NCBI GenBank assembly: GCA_028877275.1
Contig: JAPPFP010000021.1
Span: 117,450 to 181,449, forward strand
Direction: 5' to 3'
From: Acidobacteriota bacterium
GTDB taxonomy: Bacteria > Acidobacteriota > Thermoanaerobaculia > Multivoradales > Multivoraceae
Length of the DNA stretch: 64,000 nt
In this document: in pieces, positions 1 through 9,060 of the stretch
How the letters are laid out: each line of letters begins with the position of its first letter
Position numbering within the stretch: position 1 is the first letter of the stretch
Translations under genes and position numbers: made by a program
The notes under the pieces: model-generated
The model's database searches: none
What the model saw: the letters and a program-made list of their open reading frames with translations, nothing else
Told to the model about the DNA's origin: nothing

Positions 1-663
1 GCGCGGGAACTTGCGAAACGGTACTTCGGCAGGCTGAAACGTCCCGGTCGTCGCGAGGCAGACCCGGCGGAGAACACAGTCGCTCCCACGCCGGCCCTCG
101 AGTCACTGGAAGGTCTCTGCGACTGCCCGAGCCAGGTCGAGATCCGGTACCGCACCGTGCCCTTCGCGGCGGCCGGCGACGCAGTGGCTCTCGACGTTCT
201 GGCCGGCCTTCTGAACAGCCGCTCCGGGAGGCTGTACAGGGACCTGGTCGTGGGCGAGGACCGGGTCGCCTTCGCGGCGTCGGCGGAGCACGTGTCCCGA
301 CAGCTCGACGGGTACTTCGCCGTCCGGATCGAGGCCGGGGAGGGTGTGGAACTTCCGGAGTTGACCCCTGCCTGGGATGGGCTGCTCGAGAGGATCCTTG
401 CCGGCGGTGCCGTCGACCGCGAGCTCGACCGGGTCCGCAGGCAGCTTCTGACCGATTCCTGGCGGCAGCTCGAACAGGACGCCGGAGTGGCGCACCGGCT
501 CGCTGCCGCCGAAGTACTTGGCGGCTGGCGACAGTTGACGGAGTGGCTGGACGCCGCGGCCGGCGTCTCCGCCTCTGATCTGGAACGGGTGATCGATCGT
601 TACCTCGTGACGGCTGATCGGGCGGTCCTGTCCCTGACCCGCTCGGGGGACGCTGGACGGTGA
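1..663 (+). CDS. M16 family zinc peptidase, C-terminal part (5' truncated by window edge)
   Basis: The frame is open from base 1, so the gene begins outside the window and only the last 220 residues are visible. They look like the C-terminal M16 domain: a conserved-type stretch NSRSGRLYRDLV around residues 70-81 corresponds to the region where M16 C-domains read GxxSRLxxxLR. The HxxEH zinc site would lie in the missing N-terminal part. The stop overlaps the GTG start of the next gene by 4 bp (GTGA), so the two are very probably translationally coupled and act as a heterodimeric M16 pair, as in other bacteria where a catalytic subunit is paired with a non-catalytic one. Family assignment is supported mainly by the neighbour and this motif. 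Export cannot be judged. Confidence 0.75.
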   Translation, partial: ARELAKRYFGRLKRPGRREADPAENTVAPTPALESLEGLCDCPSQVEIRYRTVPFAAAGDAVALDVLAGLLNSRSGRLYRDLVVGEDRVAFAASAEHVSRQLDGYFAVRIEAGEGVELPELTPAWDGLLERILAGGAVDRELDRVRRQLLTDSWRQLEQDAGVAHRLAAAEVLGGWRQLTEWLDAAAGVSASDLERVIDRYLVTADRAVLSLTRSGDAGR

Positions 664-2177
664 GCAGGGTGCTCGCGCTCGCGCTTCTCGCGGCGGTGCC
701 GTTCCCCGGGTCCGTCACGGCCCAGGCGATTCCGGAGCGGCCGGAGGACCTGCGGTTCCCACCGTCGGTCTTCGAGCCGCCTCCGGTTTCCGGGTTGCGT
801 TTCGAACTCGGGAACGGCCTGCCGGTCTATGTCGTGCCCGACCGCGGCCTGCCGCTTGTCGATGTCGTCGTGGCGCTCCCGGTCGGCGACCGGAACGAGG
901 CGCCGGGCGAGGATGGCCTGGCCTCGATGACGGCGGCGATGGCGCGGCGCGGCGGCGCCGGCGAGTCTGGTCCCGACGAGCTCGACGACGAGATCGACGC
1001 CCTGGGCGCCCGCATCCAGGCGAGCAGTTCCTGGGGGCGCACGGTCCTGGTGCTCGACTCGGGTTCCGAGTCGCTGGACCGGGGGTTGGAGTTGCTGGCG
1101 TCGATCGTCTTCGAACCGCGCTTCGACGAAGCGCGGTTGGAGCAGGCGAAGGAGAACCTCCGCGTCCGCCTCCTGGCGGAGGCCGACGACCCGCGCGCGG
1201 TTCTCGAACGGGAGTGGCTGCGTCTGGTTCACGGGCCCGCTTCCCCGCGGAGCCGCCGCTTGACGCAGTCGTCGATCGCGGCGTTCGATCGCGATGCCCT
1301 TGCCCGCTTCCACCGGCGGCACTGGAGTTCAAGGGGAGCGGTGATCGCCGCTTCGGGCGACGTCGAGGCCGAGTCGCTGGTGGCGCGCCTCGACGAGCTG
1401 TTCGGCGGTTGGGAACCACCGCCACCGGAAGCGGGCGAGGACGCGAAGGGGCTGACGCAAGGGTTGCCCGTGGAGTCCGCCGAGCCGGCGGCGCCCGCCG
1501 CCGTTTCGCCGGGCTGGTGGACGATCGATCGACCCGGCACGCAGGCCGCGCTCGCGTTCGGCCACCGTGGCGCGCTGTTCGATTCGTGGGACGACCCCGG
1601 TCGCTGGGCCCTGATGCTCCTGGCCGAGATCCTGGACGGCCCGGGCGCGGTCTCCCGGTTGCGCTCGCGGCTGCAGCTCGAAGAGGGACTCACCTACCGG
1701 GTGCTCACTCACTTCAGTCTCGATGTCGTGACGGCCGCGACGGAATCCGAGCGCGATCGCGGCATGGGGGAGTTCCGCGTCTTCCTGGAGACGGCGCCCG
1801 AATCGGCCGCGACGGCCGCCGCCGTGGTGCTCGAAGAGCTCCGTCGGCTGCTGGGTGACGAGGTGCCGGAGAACGAGATCGCCACCGCCAGGCAGTCTCT
1901 TCTCGCCCGCCTGCCGCTGCTGTTCGACCGTGCGGAGGCCATCGCCGGCCGTTACGCGGAGGACGAGCTGCTTGGTCGCCCTCACGAGTACTGGGCGGTG
2001 TATCGCGAGCGGCTTCTCGCGGTGACCGCCGCGGACATCAGGGAGGCGGCTCGCCGGTTTCTCGAACCGGAGGAATCGGTGTTGCTGGTGATCGGTGGCC
2101 GGAAGGCGGCGAGCCGCGACCCGGGTTTCGACGAGTTGCGCGACGCGCTCGGCGACCCTCGTCCGGCGTCGGGATAG
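660..2177 (+). CDS. M16 family peptidase-like protein lacking the zinc motif (non-catalytic subunit)
   Basis: Protein of 505 residues starting with GTG inside the stop of the upstream M16 gene. An N-terminal signal peptide is visible (leucine/alanine-rich segment ending near VTAQA at residue 22), placing it in the periplasm or outer-membrane space. The N-domain aligns by pattern to M16 (FELGNGLPVYVVPDRGLPLVDV), but where active enzymes carry HxxEH the protein reads GLASMTAAMARRGG, so the zinc ligands are missing. The C-domain has the usual GPGAVSRLRSRLQ and EEGLTYRV motifs. I infer a regulatory or substrate-binding subunit for the upstream peptidase. Length is normal for a half-size M16 subunit. 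Confidence 0.85.
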   Translation: MSRVLALALLAAVPFPGSVTAQAIPERPEDLRFPPSVFEPPPVSGLRFELGNGLPVYVVPDRGLPLVDVVVALPVGDRNEAPGEDGLASMTAAMARRGGAGESGPDELDDEIDALGARIQASSSWGRTVLVLDSGSESLDRGLELLASIVFEPRFDEARLEQAKENLRVRLLAEADDPRAVLEREWLRLVHGPASPRSRRLTQSSIAAFDRDALARFHRRHWSSRGAVIAASGDVEAESLVARLDELFGGWEPPPPEAGEDAKGLTQGLPVESAEPAAPAAVSPGWWTIDRPGTQAALAFGHRGALFDSWDDPGRWALMLLAEILDGPGAVSRLRSRLQLEEGLTYRVLTHFSLDVVTAATESERDRGMGEFRVFLETAPESAATAAAVVLEELRRLLGDEVPENEIATARQSLLARLPLLFDRAEAIAGRYAEDELLGRPHEYWAVYRERLLAVTAADIREAARRFLEPEESVLLVIGGRKAASRDPGFDELRDALGDPRPASG

Positions 2178-2220
2178 CCTTGCCGTGGACGGACGGCCGG
2201 GAAGGCCGGACAGACGGTCT

Positions 2221-2231
2221 GGAGGAGGAGG
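2221..2231 (+). promoter_or_regulatory. Strong Shine-Dalgarno deciding a GTG start
   Basis: GGAGGAGGAGG lies 7 nt before GTG at 2239 and 16 nt before the in-frame ATG at 2248. The spacing favours the GTG as the start of the metalloprotease gene. Confidence 0.6.
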
Positions 2232-2238
2232 AGTCTCA

Positions 2239-4989
2239 GTGTTTCTGATGAAGTCGAGGACTGGCGTACGCCGGTTCAGGCGGGACGGTCTGGCGTGTCA
2301 CCGTCTACTGCCGGGTGTGTTTCTGCTGCTCGTCGGCGGCGGTGCTCAAGGTCAGCAGTTCGCGAGCCTCGCGTCCGCCGCTGACGACCGGAGCGCCGCG
2401 GCTCGTGCGGGGGGAACGCCGATCGTGGTCGATCGCGACCTGGTGCGGTCCGGCCCCCGGCGGCTGGAGTTGCAGGGAACGGACGCCCGGATTCTGGTCG
2501 CCGAACGCAGCGTGTTCGAGGATCGGGGAGACGGCAATGTGATGTGGGCGGGCCGGTTCCCGGGCGCGAACTACGACAGCGTCGTGCTGACGGTTCAGGA
2601 CGGGCACCTCCAGGGGATGTTCGGCGAGCCGGGCAGGGCCGCTCACTGGATTCGCTCCGGCCGGGACGGCAGGGGCCTGCTCGATCAGCCCGTCGGCGGT
2701 GGACCTGTCGAGTTCTGCGGGGGCGGTCTTGGTCCTGAGGAGGGCGCGGTACCGGCGGTGGTCGAGACGCCGAGTACTGATCGGCCGGTTCGCGTATCGA
2801 GCGCGTCGAACCATGATCGGTTGGACATCCTTGTGGTCTACACCGTACGTGCGGCGCTGGCCTGGGACCAGTTCGGCTACGGCACGCCGCGGGCGTCTGT
2901 CCAGGCGGCAATGGACTTTCTGAACCTGGTGTTGCGGAACAACGACATGCCCGTCAGAGCCCACCTGGTTCACCTGGCCGAGGCGCCCGCGGCGCTCGTT
3001 GGTCCCCAGAGCGTTTCGGGACGCCTTCGGCAGCTCAGGGAGATTGCGGAGTTGCGGTTCAAGTACCAAGCCGACATGTACCACCTGTTTACCGGCGAAA
3101 CGTCCCGGTCACTTGGATACTGCGGTATCGCGCGGTTGCTCAGGCGCGTCGAGGAACGAAGCGGTACGTTCTCGGACGCCTACGGCGTGACCTCCGCGGC
3201 CTGCAGCTTTCCTGCGCAAGAGGGGGCCTATCCGTACTTCGGCCAGGTCTTTGCCCACGAGATCGGTCACAACCTGGGCGCCAATCACGATCCGGCGAAC
3301 ACGAACCAGACTCAGGACACTGCGGTGAGACCCTGGGCTTTCGGACACGTCGACATCAGCGTCGCACCGACGGTCGAGACGATCATGAGCTACCGGAGCT
3401 ACCAGCCGCGTCAGTGGGTGCCGTTCTTCTCTTCGGTGCGGATCACGCCGAACGGTTGGACGATCGGCAGGGAAGGCGCGAGGGAGAACGAGCGCGCTCT
3501 CTACGACACCGTGCCTCTTGCCGTCCAGTACAGCGACAAGATGCCGGATCCGGCCGCCCTGCCCGAGTCGCCAAGTTGGGTGCCAGCGGCCCCGGCGGAG
3601 TTGACGGTCAAGTCCACGAGCAGGACGAGCGCTCGACTGGAATGGGAAGACCGGTCGGACGACGAACTCGGCTTCCGGATCCATGCCAGGACAGGTGGCG
3701 ACATCTGGAGGATCGTGGAGACGGTGACGGCCGACCGGGAGTTCGTAGAAGTCACCGGTCTGAAGCCGGAAGGCCGCTACACGTTCCGGGTGCGCGCCCA
3801 CCACGACCTGGGCGGATCCGACAGCGACCTAGTCACCGTCACCCTACGCTCCGGCGGCGACGGCCCCGGTCCCGGCCCGGGGGGGATCAGCGTGCCGGAC
3901 GACATCACGGCGACGGTCAGCGGTGCCACTGCGGTCGAGTTGGGATGGTCAGGCGCCCCCAACGGCACGGTCGAGATCGAGGCGCGGTCCTGGAAGGAAG
4001 GGTGGCGCAACGTGGCCTCGACCGATGCCGCGGCGGGTCGGGTGACGGTGGAGGGCCTCGACGCGGAGGCGCCCTACACCTTCCGGCTCCGCCTGCGCGC
4101 AACCAGCGGCAAGGTCTCCTCCTGGTCGGACGAAGTCAACGTGACGACCGGCGACGTGTCCGGCCCCTGCCGGTCAGGGGGCCAGTACCTGTGCCTGTCG
4201 CAAGGCCGCTTCGAGATCCAGGTGCACTGGAAGGACCACAACCGCGAGGGCGTCTACGGGAACGGGACAGCCGTGCCAATCGATGTCTCGGACGAGTCCG
4301 GGATGTTCTGGTTCTTCAGCAGTTCGAACATCGAACTGGTGGTCAAGACGCTGGATGGCCGCGGAGTCAACGGTCACTACTGGGTGTTCTTCGGCGCCCT
4401 TTCGGATGTCGAGTACTGGGTCACCGTGCGCGACACCGCAGGCGTCGGCCGCCGGACGTACCACAACCCGCCGACCGAGAACTGCGGCCAGTCCGACATC
4501 ACGGCGTTCGTTCCGGCGTCGGCGTCGGCGTCCGGCAGTTCCGATGGGGCGGCCGGGAAGGCCGGAGCCGACCTGATCGCGATGAAGGCGGTTCCGATCG
4601 AGCTTCCTGGTGTCACCCTGGCCCAGGAAGGCGCCGGCACCTGCGAACCGGGGGCGGACAGGTTGTGCCTGCACGACGGCCGCTTCTCGGTGGAAGTCGA
4701 GTTCGCCGATCCGAACGTGAACGAGAAGAAGGCCGGCCAGGTCGTGTCGTCGCTGACAACGAGGGAGACCGGGTTCTTCTGGTTCTTCAGCCCGACCAAC
4801 GTGGAGCTGGCGGCGAAGGTGCTGGACGGCCGCGCTCTGACGGGCAAGTACTGGTTCCTTTACGGCGGCCTCTCGGACGTGGAGTACACCATCACGCTGA
4901 CGGACACGGTGACGGGGGAGCCGGTGACCTACGTCAACGAAGCGGGAAGCCTCTGCGGCGGCATCGACACCAGAGCGCTGCCTCGCTAG
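2239..4989 (+). CDS. Secreted zinc metalloprotease (reprolysin-like) with two FN3 domains and tandem C-terminal domains
   Basis: 916 residues from the GTG start chosen because of the purine-rich Shine-Dalgarno 7 nt upstream. A hydrophobic signal segment ends near residue 40 (LLLVGGGAQGQ). The catalytic domain carries HEIGHNLGANHD from residue 340, the HExxHxxGxxH/D zinc site of metzincins, followed about 45 residues later by a Met-turn TIMSY. Two fibronectin type III domains follow (about 442-539 and 550-639). Two diverged copies of a roughly 115-residue cysteine-flanked domain close the protein (about 643-762 and 801-916), each with a FWFF core followed by a VKTLDGRGVNG or AKVLDGRALTG motif. 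An extracellular protein-degrading role is inferred. The next gene is a paralogue. Confidence 0.85.
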   Translation: MFLMKSRTGVRRFRRDGLACHRLLPGVFLLLVGGGAQGQQFASLASAADDRSAAARAGGTPIVVDRDLVRSGPRRLELQGTDARILVAERSVFEDRGDGNVMWAGRFPGANYDSVVLTVQDGHLQGMFGEPGRAAHWIRSGRDGRGLLDQPVGGGPVEFCGGGLGPEEGAVPAVVETPSTDRPVRVSSASNHDRLDILVVYTVRAALAWDQFGYGTPRASVQAAMDFLNLVLRNNDMPVRAHLVHLAEAPAALVGPQSVSGRLRQLREIAELRFKYQADMYHLFTGETSRSLGYCGIARLLRRVEERSGTFSDAYGVTSAACSFPAQEGAYPYFGQVFAHEIGHNLGANHDPANTNQTQDTAVRPWAFGHVDISVAPTVETIMSYRSYQPRQWVPFFSSVRITPNGWTIGREGARENERALYDTVPLAVQYSDKMPDPAALPESPSWVPAAPAELTVKSTSRTSARLEWEDRSDDELGFRIHARTGGDIWRIVETVTADREFVEVTGLKPEGRYTFRVRAHHDLGGSDSDLVTVTLRSGGDGPGPGPGGISVPDDITATVSGATAVELGWSGAPNGTVEIEARSWKEGWRNVASTDAAAGRVTVEGLDAEAPYTFRLRLRATSGKVSSWSDEVNVTTGDVSGPCRSGGQYLCLSQGRFEIQVHWKDHNREGVYGNGTAVPIDVSDESGMFWFFSSSNIELVVKTLDGRGVNGHYWVFFGALSDVEYWVTVRDTAGVGRRTYHNPPTENCGQSDITAFVPASASASGSSDGAAGKAGADLIAMKAVPIELPGVTLAQEGAGTCEPGADRLCLHDGRFSVEVEFADPNVNEKKAGQVVSSLTTRETGFFWFFSPTNVELAAKVLDGRALTGKYWFLYGGLSDVEYTITLTDTVTGEPVTYVNEAGSLCGGIDTRALPR

Positions 4990-5024
4990 GAAAGCACTCA
5001 CCTTCTACCGACCGGTCGGACATC

Positions 5025-5053
5025 ATGACGCTCTTGAGGCGGAGGTCTATACT
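5025..5053 (+). promoter_or_regulatory. Possible sigma-70 type promoter before second metalloprotease gene
   Basis: ATGACG (5025-5030) and TATACT (5048-5053) are separated by 17 bp and match the -35 and -10 hexamers at four and five of six positions. The implied start would leave almost no leader before ATG 5062, so the call is tentative. A GGAGG at 5041-5045 is 16 nt from the ATG, further than usual. Confidence 0.25.
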
Positions 5054-5061
5054 GATTCGCC

Positions 5062-7566
5062 ATGAATGATCGACGATTTCCCGCGAGGGATGACCGGCGG
5101 CGGGGGCGGCTCATTCCGTCCTGCCTGCCGCTTTTCTTTCTTGTCTTTCTTGCCGCGAGCGCCCAGGGTCAACGGCTTCTGAACATCGTTCCGCTGGGCG
5201 ATGATCCGACCTCCGGCGGCTGGTCCGTCGAGGTCGACCACGATCTGCTGCGTTCCGCTCCACAGCGGCTCGAGGTCGAGGTTCCCGACGGCCGCGTGCT
5301 GACTCCGGAGATGAGCGTCTTCGAGGACCGCGGCGACGGCAATGCGATGTGGGCGGGGGGCTACGCGGAACTCGGGTACGACAGCGTCGTGCTGACCCTG
5401 CGGGATGGTCACCTCCTGGGCCGGATCGGCCTGCCGGAGGGCGGCGCCTACTGGCTGCGGCCCGGCAGCGACGGCGGTGGGCTGCTGACCGAAGGACGCG
5501 AGCCCTCCGCGCAGGCCTGCGGCGGCGGTGTCGTTCCGGGGCGGGATCCCCTCGTTCCCGCCGTAGCGGCGCAGCGAGCCGATCCGCCGGAGACCGTGGC
5601 CAGCGCTTCGAACCACGATCGGCTCGACATCCTGATGCTTTACACGCCCGATGCGGCGACGCGTTTGAGACAGGCGGGCTGGGGCGAGCCAGGGGAGGCG
5701 ATGCAGTTGGCGATCGACTACCTGAACCTCGTGTTCCGTAACAACCAGTTCACGGTGACGGCGCACATGGCGCACCACGAGGAGGCACCGGCCGCGCTTG
5801 CCCAGGTCGTCAGTCCGCTCGGCGCCCTTGCCGGTAGCCGCGACGTACTGGACCTGCGAAGCGAGCACGACGCGGATCTGGTCCACCTGTTCTTTGCCGA
5901 AACGCCCGGCTTTTGCGGCCAGGCCTACGTGATGTTCCGCGGAGTCAATGCGCGGAACTTCTGGCCCAATGGCTACGGAGTCACGACAGTGGGGGGCGGA
6001 TGTGTCGACATCGCGAACCAGGTTCGCGAGGGTGAGTACGCCAACCAGTTCGAGACCTTTGCGCATGAGATAGGGCACAACCTGGGTGGGAACCACGACC
6101 CGGACAACACGGAAATCGAGCCAAGCGACGCTGTGGAACCCTACGCCTACGGCCACCACAACTTCGAGCCCCAGCCGAACGTCAAGAGCGTGATGAGCTA
6201 CAACGAGGGCCGGCAGGAACCGTTCTTCTCGAACGTTCGTGTGCGGCCCCGAGGTTTCACTATGGGCGTGGCCGGTGAGCGGGAGAATGAGCGTGCGATT
6301 CAGCGGACCATCCACATCGCTGCTCAGTTGAGCGACAACCTGCCCGGGACGGGAGAACCGCCACCGCCTCCGCCTCCGCCTCCGACGGCGGTGCCGGCCC
6401 GGCCGACCGACCTGAAGGTCATGCCCACCGGCAGCACGAGCGTCAAGGTGAGCTGGACGGACCAGTCGAACAACGAAGACGGCTTCCAGGTCCATGCCCG
6501 GCTCCAGGGCAGCGGTTGGGCGACGGTGGCTACCGTTCCCGCCAACACGGAGTCGGCCGACATCGACGGCCTCGAGAGCGGCGGTCGCTACGACTTCCGG
6601 GTGCGGGCCTACAACCGGGACGGCGGTCGGAACAGCAACGTCGTCAGGCTCGTTCTGCAGGCGGTCGACTACACGGACTGCGTGCCCTCTGCCTCGCAGA
6701 TCACGTTCGCCCATGGTTACACCGTCAGCATGTGCGTCGAGTATCAGAAGGACGGCGAAACGGTCGTCGAGGACGCGAAGGACTACGGTCTGGAGTCGCG
6801 CGAGTCCGGCCTGCTCTACTTCTTCGACCGGGACAACGCCGAGGTGCTGGTCAAGGTGCTGGATGCCTGTGCGGTGAACGGTTTTCGCTGGGTGTTCGTG
6901 GCGCCGGTGACGGACCTTGCGTTCAACCTCTACGTCGACGAGACGTCGACCAACGAACGCTGGGAACACCGGAATCCGAGGGGCGGCCAGACCGCGTCGA
7001 CGAAGAGCGATGTCGCGGCGTTCCCCTGCCAGCCGGCCGGCTCGACGGTGGCGGCGGGGGATAGCGGCGGTGGTGCGACGGGGGTGGAACTCGTCGATTC
7101 CGGGCTCCCGCGCACAGCGCCTGCCGTTTCGGTTCCCGTTCCGGCGGTTTCGGCGCCGCTCGTCCCGGTCGGCGTTGGACAGGCGATCGCCGGGGGCGAG
7201 GGGACGGACTGCGAGCCGAGTCCGGTGGCCACACTCGCGGGCGGTTACACCGTGAACATGTGCGTCGAGTACCTCAAGGACGGGGTTGCCGAGGTGCGTG
7301 AGGCGCGGGACTTCGGCCTGGAATCCCAGCAGTCGGGGCTCCTGTACTTCTTCGAGCGGAGCAATGCCGAGGTGCTGATCAAGGTGCTCGACGCCTGCGG
7401 CGTGAACGGTCACCGCTGGGTGTTCGTGGCGCCGGTGACGGACCTGGCGTTCAATCTCACCGTTGTGTCTCCCAACCCTGACGAAGAGCCCTGGACCCAC
7501 AGCAATCGTCTCAGCCAGACCGCGTCGCCGAAGAGCGACACGTCAGCCTTCGCCTGCAGCAACTGA
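5062..7566 (+). CDS. Secreted zinc metalloprotease (reprolysin-like), paralogue of the preceding gene
   Basis: 834 residues with a signal peptide (LPLFFLVFLAASAQGQ, ending near residue 36). The same architecture as the upstream gene is seen with one fewer FN3 domain. It has a metzincin zinc site HEIGHNLGGNHD from residue 335, a Met-turn SVMSY, a proline-rich linker near 433-441, one FN3 domain (about 442-533) and two tandem copies of a cysteine-containing C-terminal domain (about 536-657 and 716-834). Each repeat has LLYFF, then a VKVLDAC motif, then a WVFVAPVTDLAFNL motif. The repeats here resemble each other more than those of the neighbour, suggesting internal duplication or conversion after the gene duplication. 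An extracellular endopeptidase is inferred. Confidence 0.85.
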   Translation: MNDRRFPARDDRRRGRLIPSCLPLFFLVFLAASAQGQRLLNIVPLGDDPTSGGWSVEVDHDLLRSAPQRLEVEVPDGRVLTPEMSVFEDRGDGNAMWAGGYAELGYDSVVLTLRDGHLLGRIGLPEGGAYWLRPGSDGGGLLTEGREPSAQACGGGVVPGRDPLVPAVAAQRADPPETVASASNHDRLDILMLYTPDAATRLRQAGWGEPGEAMQLAIDYLNLVFRNNQFTVTAHMAHHEEAPAALAQVVSPLGALAGSRDVLDLRSEHDADLVHLFFAETPGFCGQAYVMFRGVNARNFWPNGYGVTTVGGGCVDIANQVREGEYANQFETFAHEIGHNLGGNHDPDNTEIEPSDAVEPYAYGHHNFEPQPNVKSVMSYNEGRQEPFFSNVRVRPRGFTMGVAGERENERAIQRTIHIAAQLSDNLPGTGEPPPPPPPPPTAVPARPTDLKVMPTGSTSVKVSWTDQSNNEDGFQVHARLQGSGWATVATVPANTESADIDGLESGGRYDFRVRAYNRDGGRNSNVVRLVLQAVDYTDCVPSASQITFAHGYTVSMCVEYQKDGETVVEDAKDYGLESRESGLLYFFDRDNAEVLVKVLDACAVNGFRWVFVAPVTDLAFNLYVDETSTNERWEHRNPRGGQTASTKSDVAAFPCQPAGSTVAAGDSGGGATGVELVDSGLPRTAPAVSVPVPAVSAPLVPVGVGQAIAGGEGTDCEPSPVATLAGGYTVNMCVEYLKDGVAEVREARDFGLESQQSGLLYFFERSNAEVLIKVLDACGVNGHRWVFVAPVTDLAFNLTVVSPNPDEEPWTHSNRLSQTASPKSDTSAFACSN

Positions 7567-7599
7567 AGGAGCGAACGCGGCTCTGCCGGCGACGGGCGG

Positions 7600-9036
7600 T
7601 CAGTAGACAGCCGTCTCCGGGTAGAACGCGTACCAGCCGAACCAGAACGCCGCGTGGCCGGGAACCCGCGGCAGGAGATCGCCGTCCCCGTCGGGAGCGA
7701 GACCTTCCTCCGCGATCCACCAGGTCGTTCCGTTCGTTGCGCGGAGCGTGCGGAGCGGCGTTTCACCGTCGGGGGTTTCGAAGGTGAGGCCGGCGCGCTC
7801 GTAGGCGCGCACGGCGTCACTCGCCGGGTCGAGGACGAGGACGATGTCGACGCCTCCCAGGGAGTCTTGTACCAGTCGCTCGGATCGGAGCTTCTCCAGG
7901 GGGTAGACCTTGGCCTGCCCGTTGATCGTCAACGCGTAGATGCGCGCGTTTCGCTCCAGTGCGTCGCTCTGCCGCCACACCGGGAACTCGACGCCGGTCC
8001 GGGCCCGATCGGCGGCGCCCTCCACGTAGCGGTAGCCGGTTCTCTGAGCCGCGGCCGGATCCGGGCGCATGATGCTGGTGTCCGGGTAGCGCTGCCGCCA
8101 GACGTCCCAGCGGGTAAGGGTCATCGGCAGCATCCGGAGTCGAGCGCCCTCTTCGGCCCTCTGACCGACCACGGCCTCGCCGGTCAGATTGCTCCACAGA
8201 CTGAGGGTCGCGCGGTCGAACATCAGTTTGTTGGAACGGTAGAGCAGTCCCGACGTGCCGAACATCAGCCGGTTGCCGTCCTCGTCGACGGCGGAGTAGA
8301 GGATTCCCGAACCGCACAACGTGCAGAACGAGATGGTGATGGGCTGGCCGCCGACCGTGTCGTTCAGCAGTTCGTGCCAGCTCAGCACCTTGACCGGATA
8401 GGCCCGCCGTTCGCCGCCCACGCTGACTCCGAACACGGTGTCCGTGTCCCGCATGAAGCGGGCGAGATCGGCGGCTACGAACTCCGGATCGTCGATCGCC
8501 GGGATGCCGTCCAGGCGCACGCCGCCGGACTGGACTTCCCGCAGCCTCAGTCGGACCGTTGCGCTCGCGCTGAGGATTCGTTCGTAGACGGGATCGATGC
8601 GAGAGAACATCTCCCCTTTCCACGCGATGTAGCCGGACGGCGGCTGAAGGTCCTGGCGGCTGCCGACGTAGAGGAACCAGTCCCGGTAGCGGCTGCCGAG
8701 CCGTTCGCCGGACAATTGCTCCAGGAGCTGTAGCGCGTCGGGGCGGGCCTCGCGGGGCGCGAAGAAGTACGCGTCGACCAGGGGAATCAGCGTGGCCGGA
8801 TCACCCTTGCCCAGTGCCGTGGCCGCTTTGCGCCTCGCCTTCGGCTTGTTGGAGATCAGCCGGCGCAGGCGGTCGTACACGGGGCTGTCCGCGCGACCGG
8901 GGGCCAGCGTGGGATACGTCGCCGCGACCTCCGGCGGCTCGTCCGAGTCCTGGAACTGCGCCGGGAGGTTTGCCGGGCCGATCAACACCAGCCAGGCGAG
9001 CAGGGCCGCCGCGCGGATAAGGGTGTTGGAGGTCAT
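7600..9036 (-). CDS. DUF3179 domain-containing exported protein
   Basis: 478 residues from ATG 9036, chosen over the ATG at 9066 because it directly precedes a signal peptide (AALLAWLVLIGPANLPAQ). The family signature is plain: GDRRAYPVKVLSWHE-like segment, then ISFCTLCGSGILYSA with a CxxC, then a FGTSGLLYRSNKLMFDR block and LWSNLTGEAV. DUF3179 proteins are exported proteins of unknown function found in many environmental bacteria. The CxxC could bind metal or be redox active, but this is inference. The gene is convergent with the metalloprotease and its start region overlaps that of the divergent gene at 9061, so the two share a very short control region. Confidence 0.85.
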   Translation of the reverse strand: MTSNTLIRAAALLAWLVLIGPANLPAQFQDSDEPPEVAATYPTLAPGRADSPVYDRLRRLISNKPKARRKAATALGKGDPATLIPLVDAYFFAPREARPDALQLLEQLSGERLGSRYRDWFLYVGSRQDLQPPSGYIAWKGEMFSRIDPVYERILSASATVRLRLREVQSGGVRLDGIPAIDDPEFVAADLARFMRDTDTVFGVSVGGERRAYPVKVLSWHELLNDTVGGQPITISFCTLCGSGILYSAVDEDGNRLMFGTSGLLYRSNKLMFDRATLSLWSNLTGEAVVGQRAEEGARLRMLPMTLTRWDVWRQRYPDTSIMRPDPAAAQRTGYRYVEGAADRARTGVEFPVWRQSDALERNARIYALTINGQAKVYPLEKLRSERLVQDSLGGVDIVLVLDPASDAVRAYERAGLTFETPDGETPLRTLRATNGTTWWIAEEGLAPDGDGDLLPRVPGHAAFWFGWYAFYPETAVY

Positions 9037-9060
9037 GGTCCTGGGTCCACCGTCGATAGT

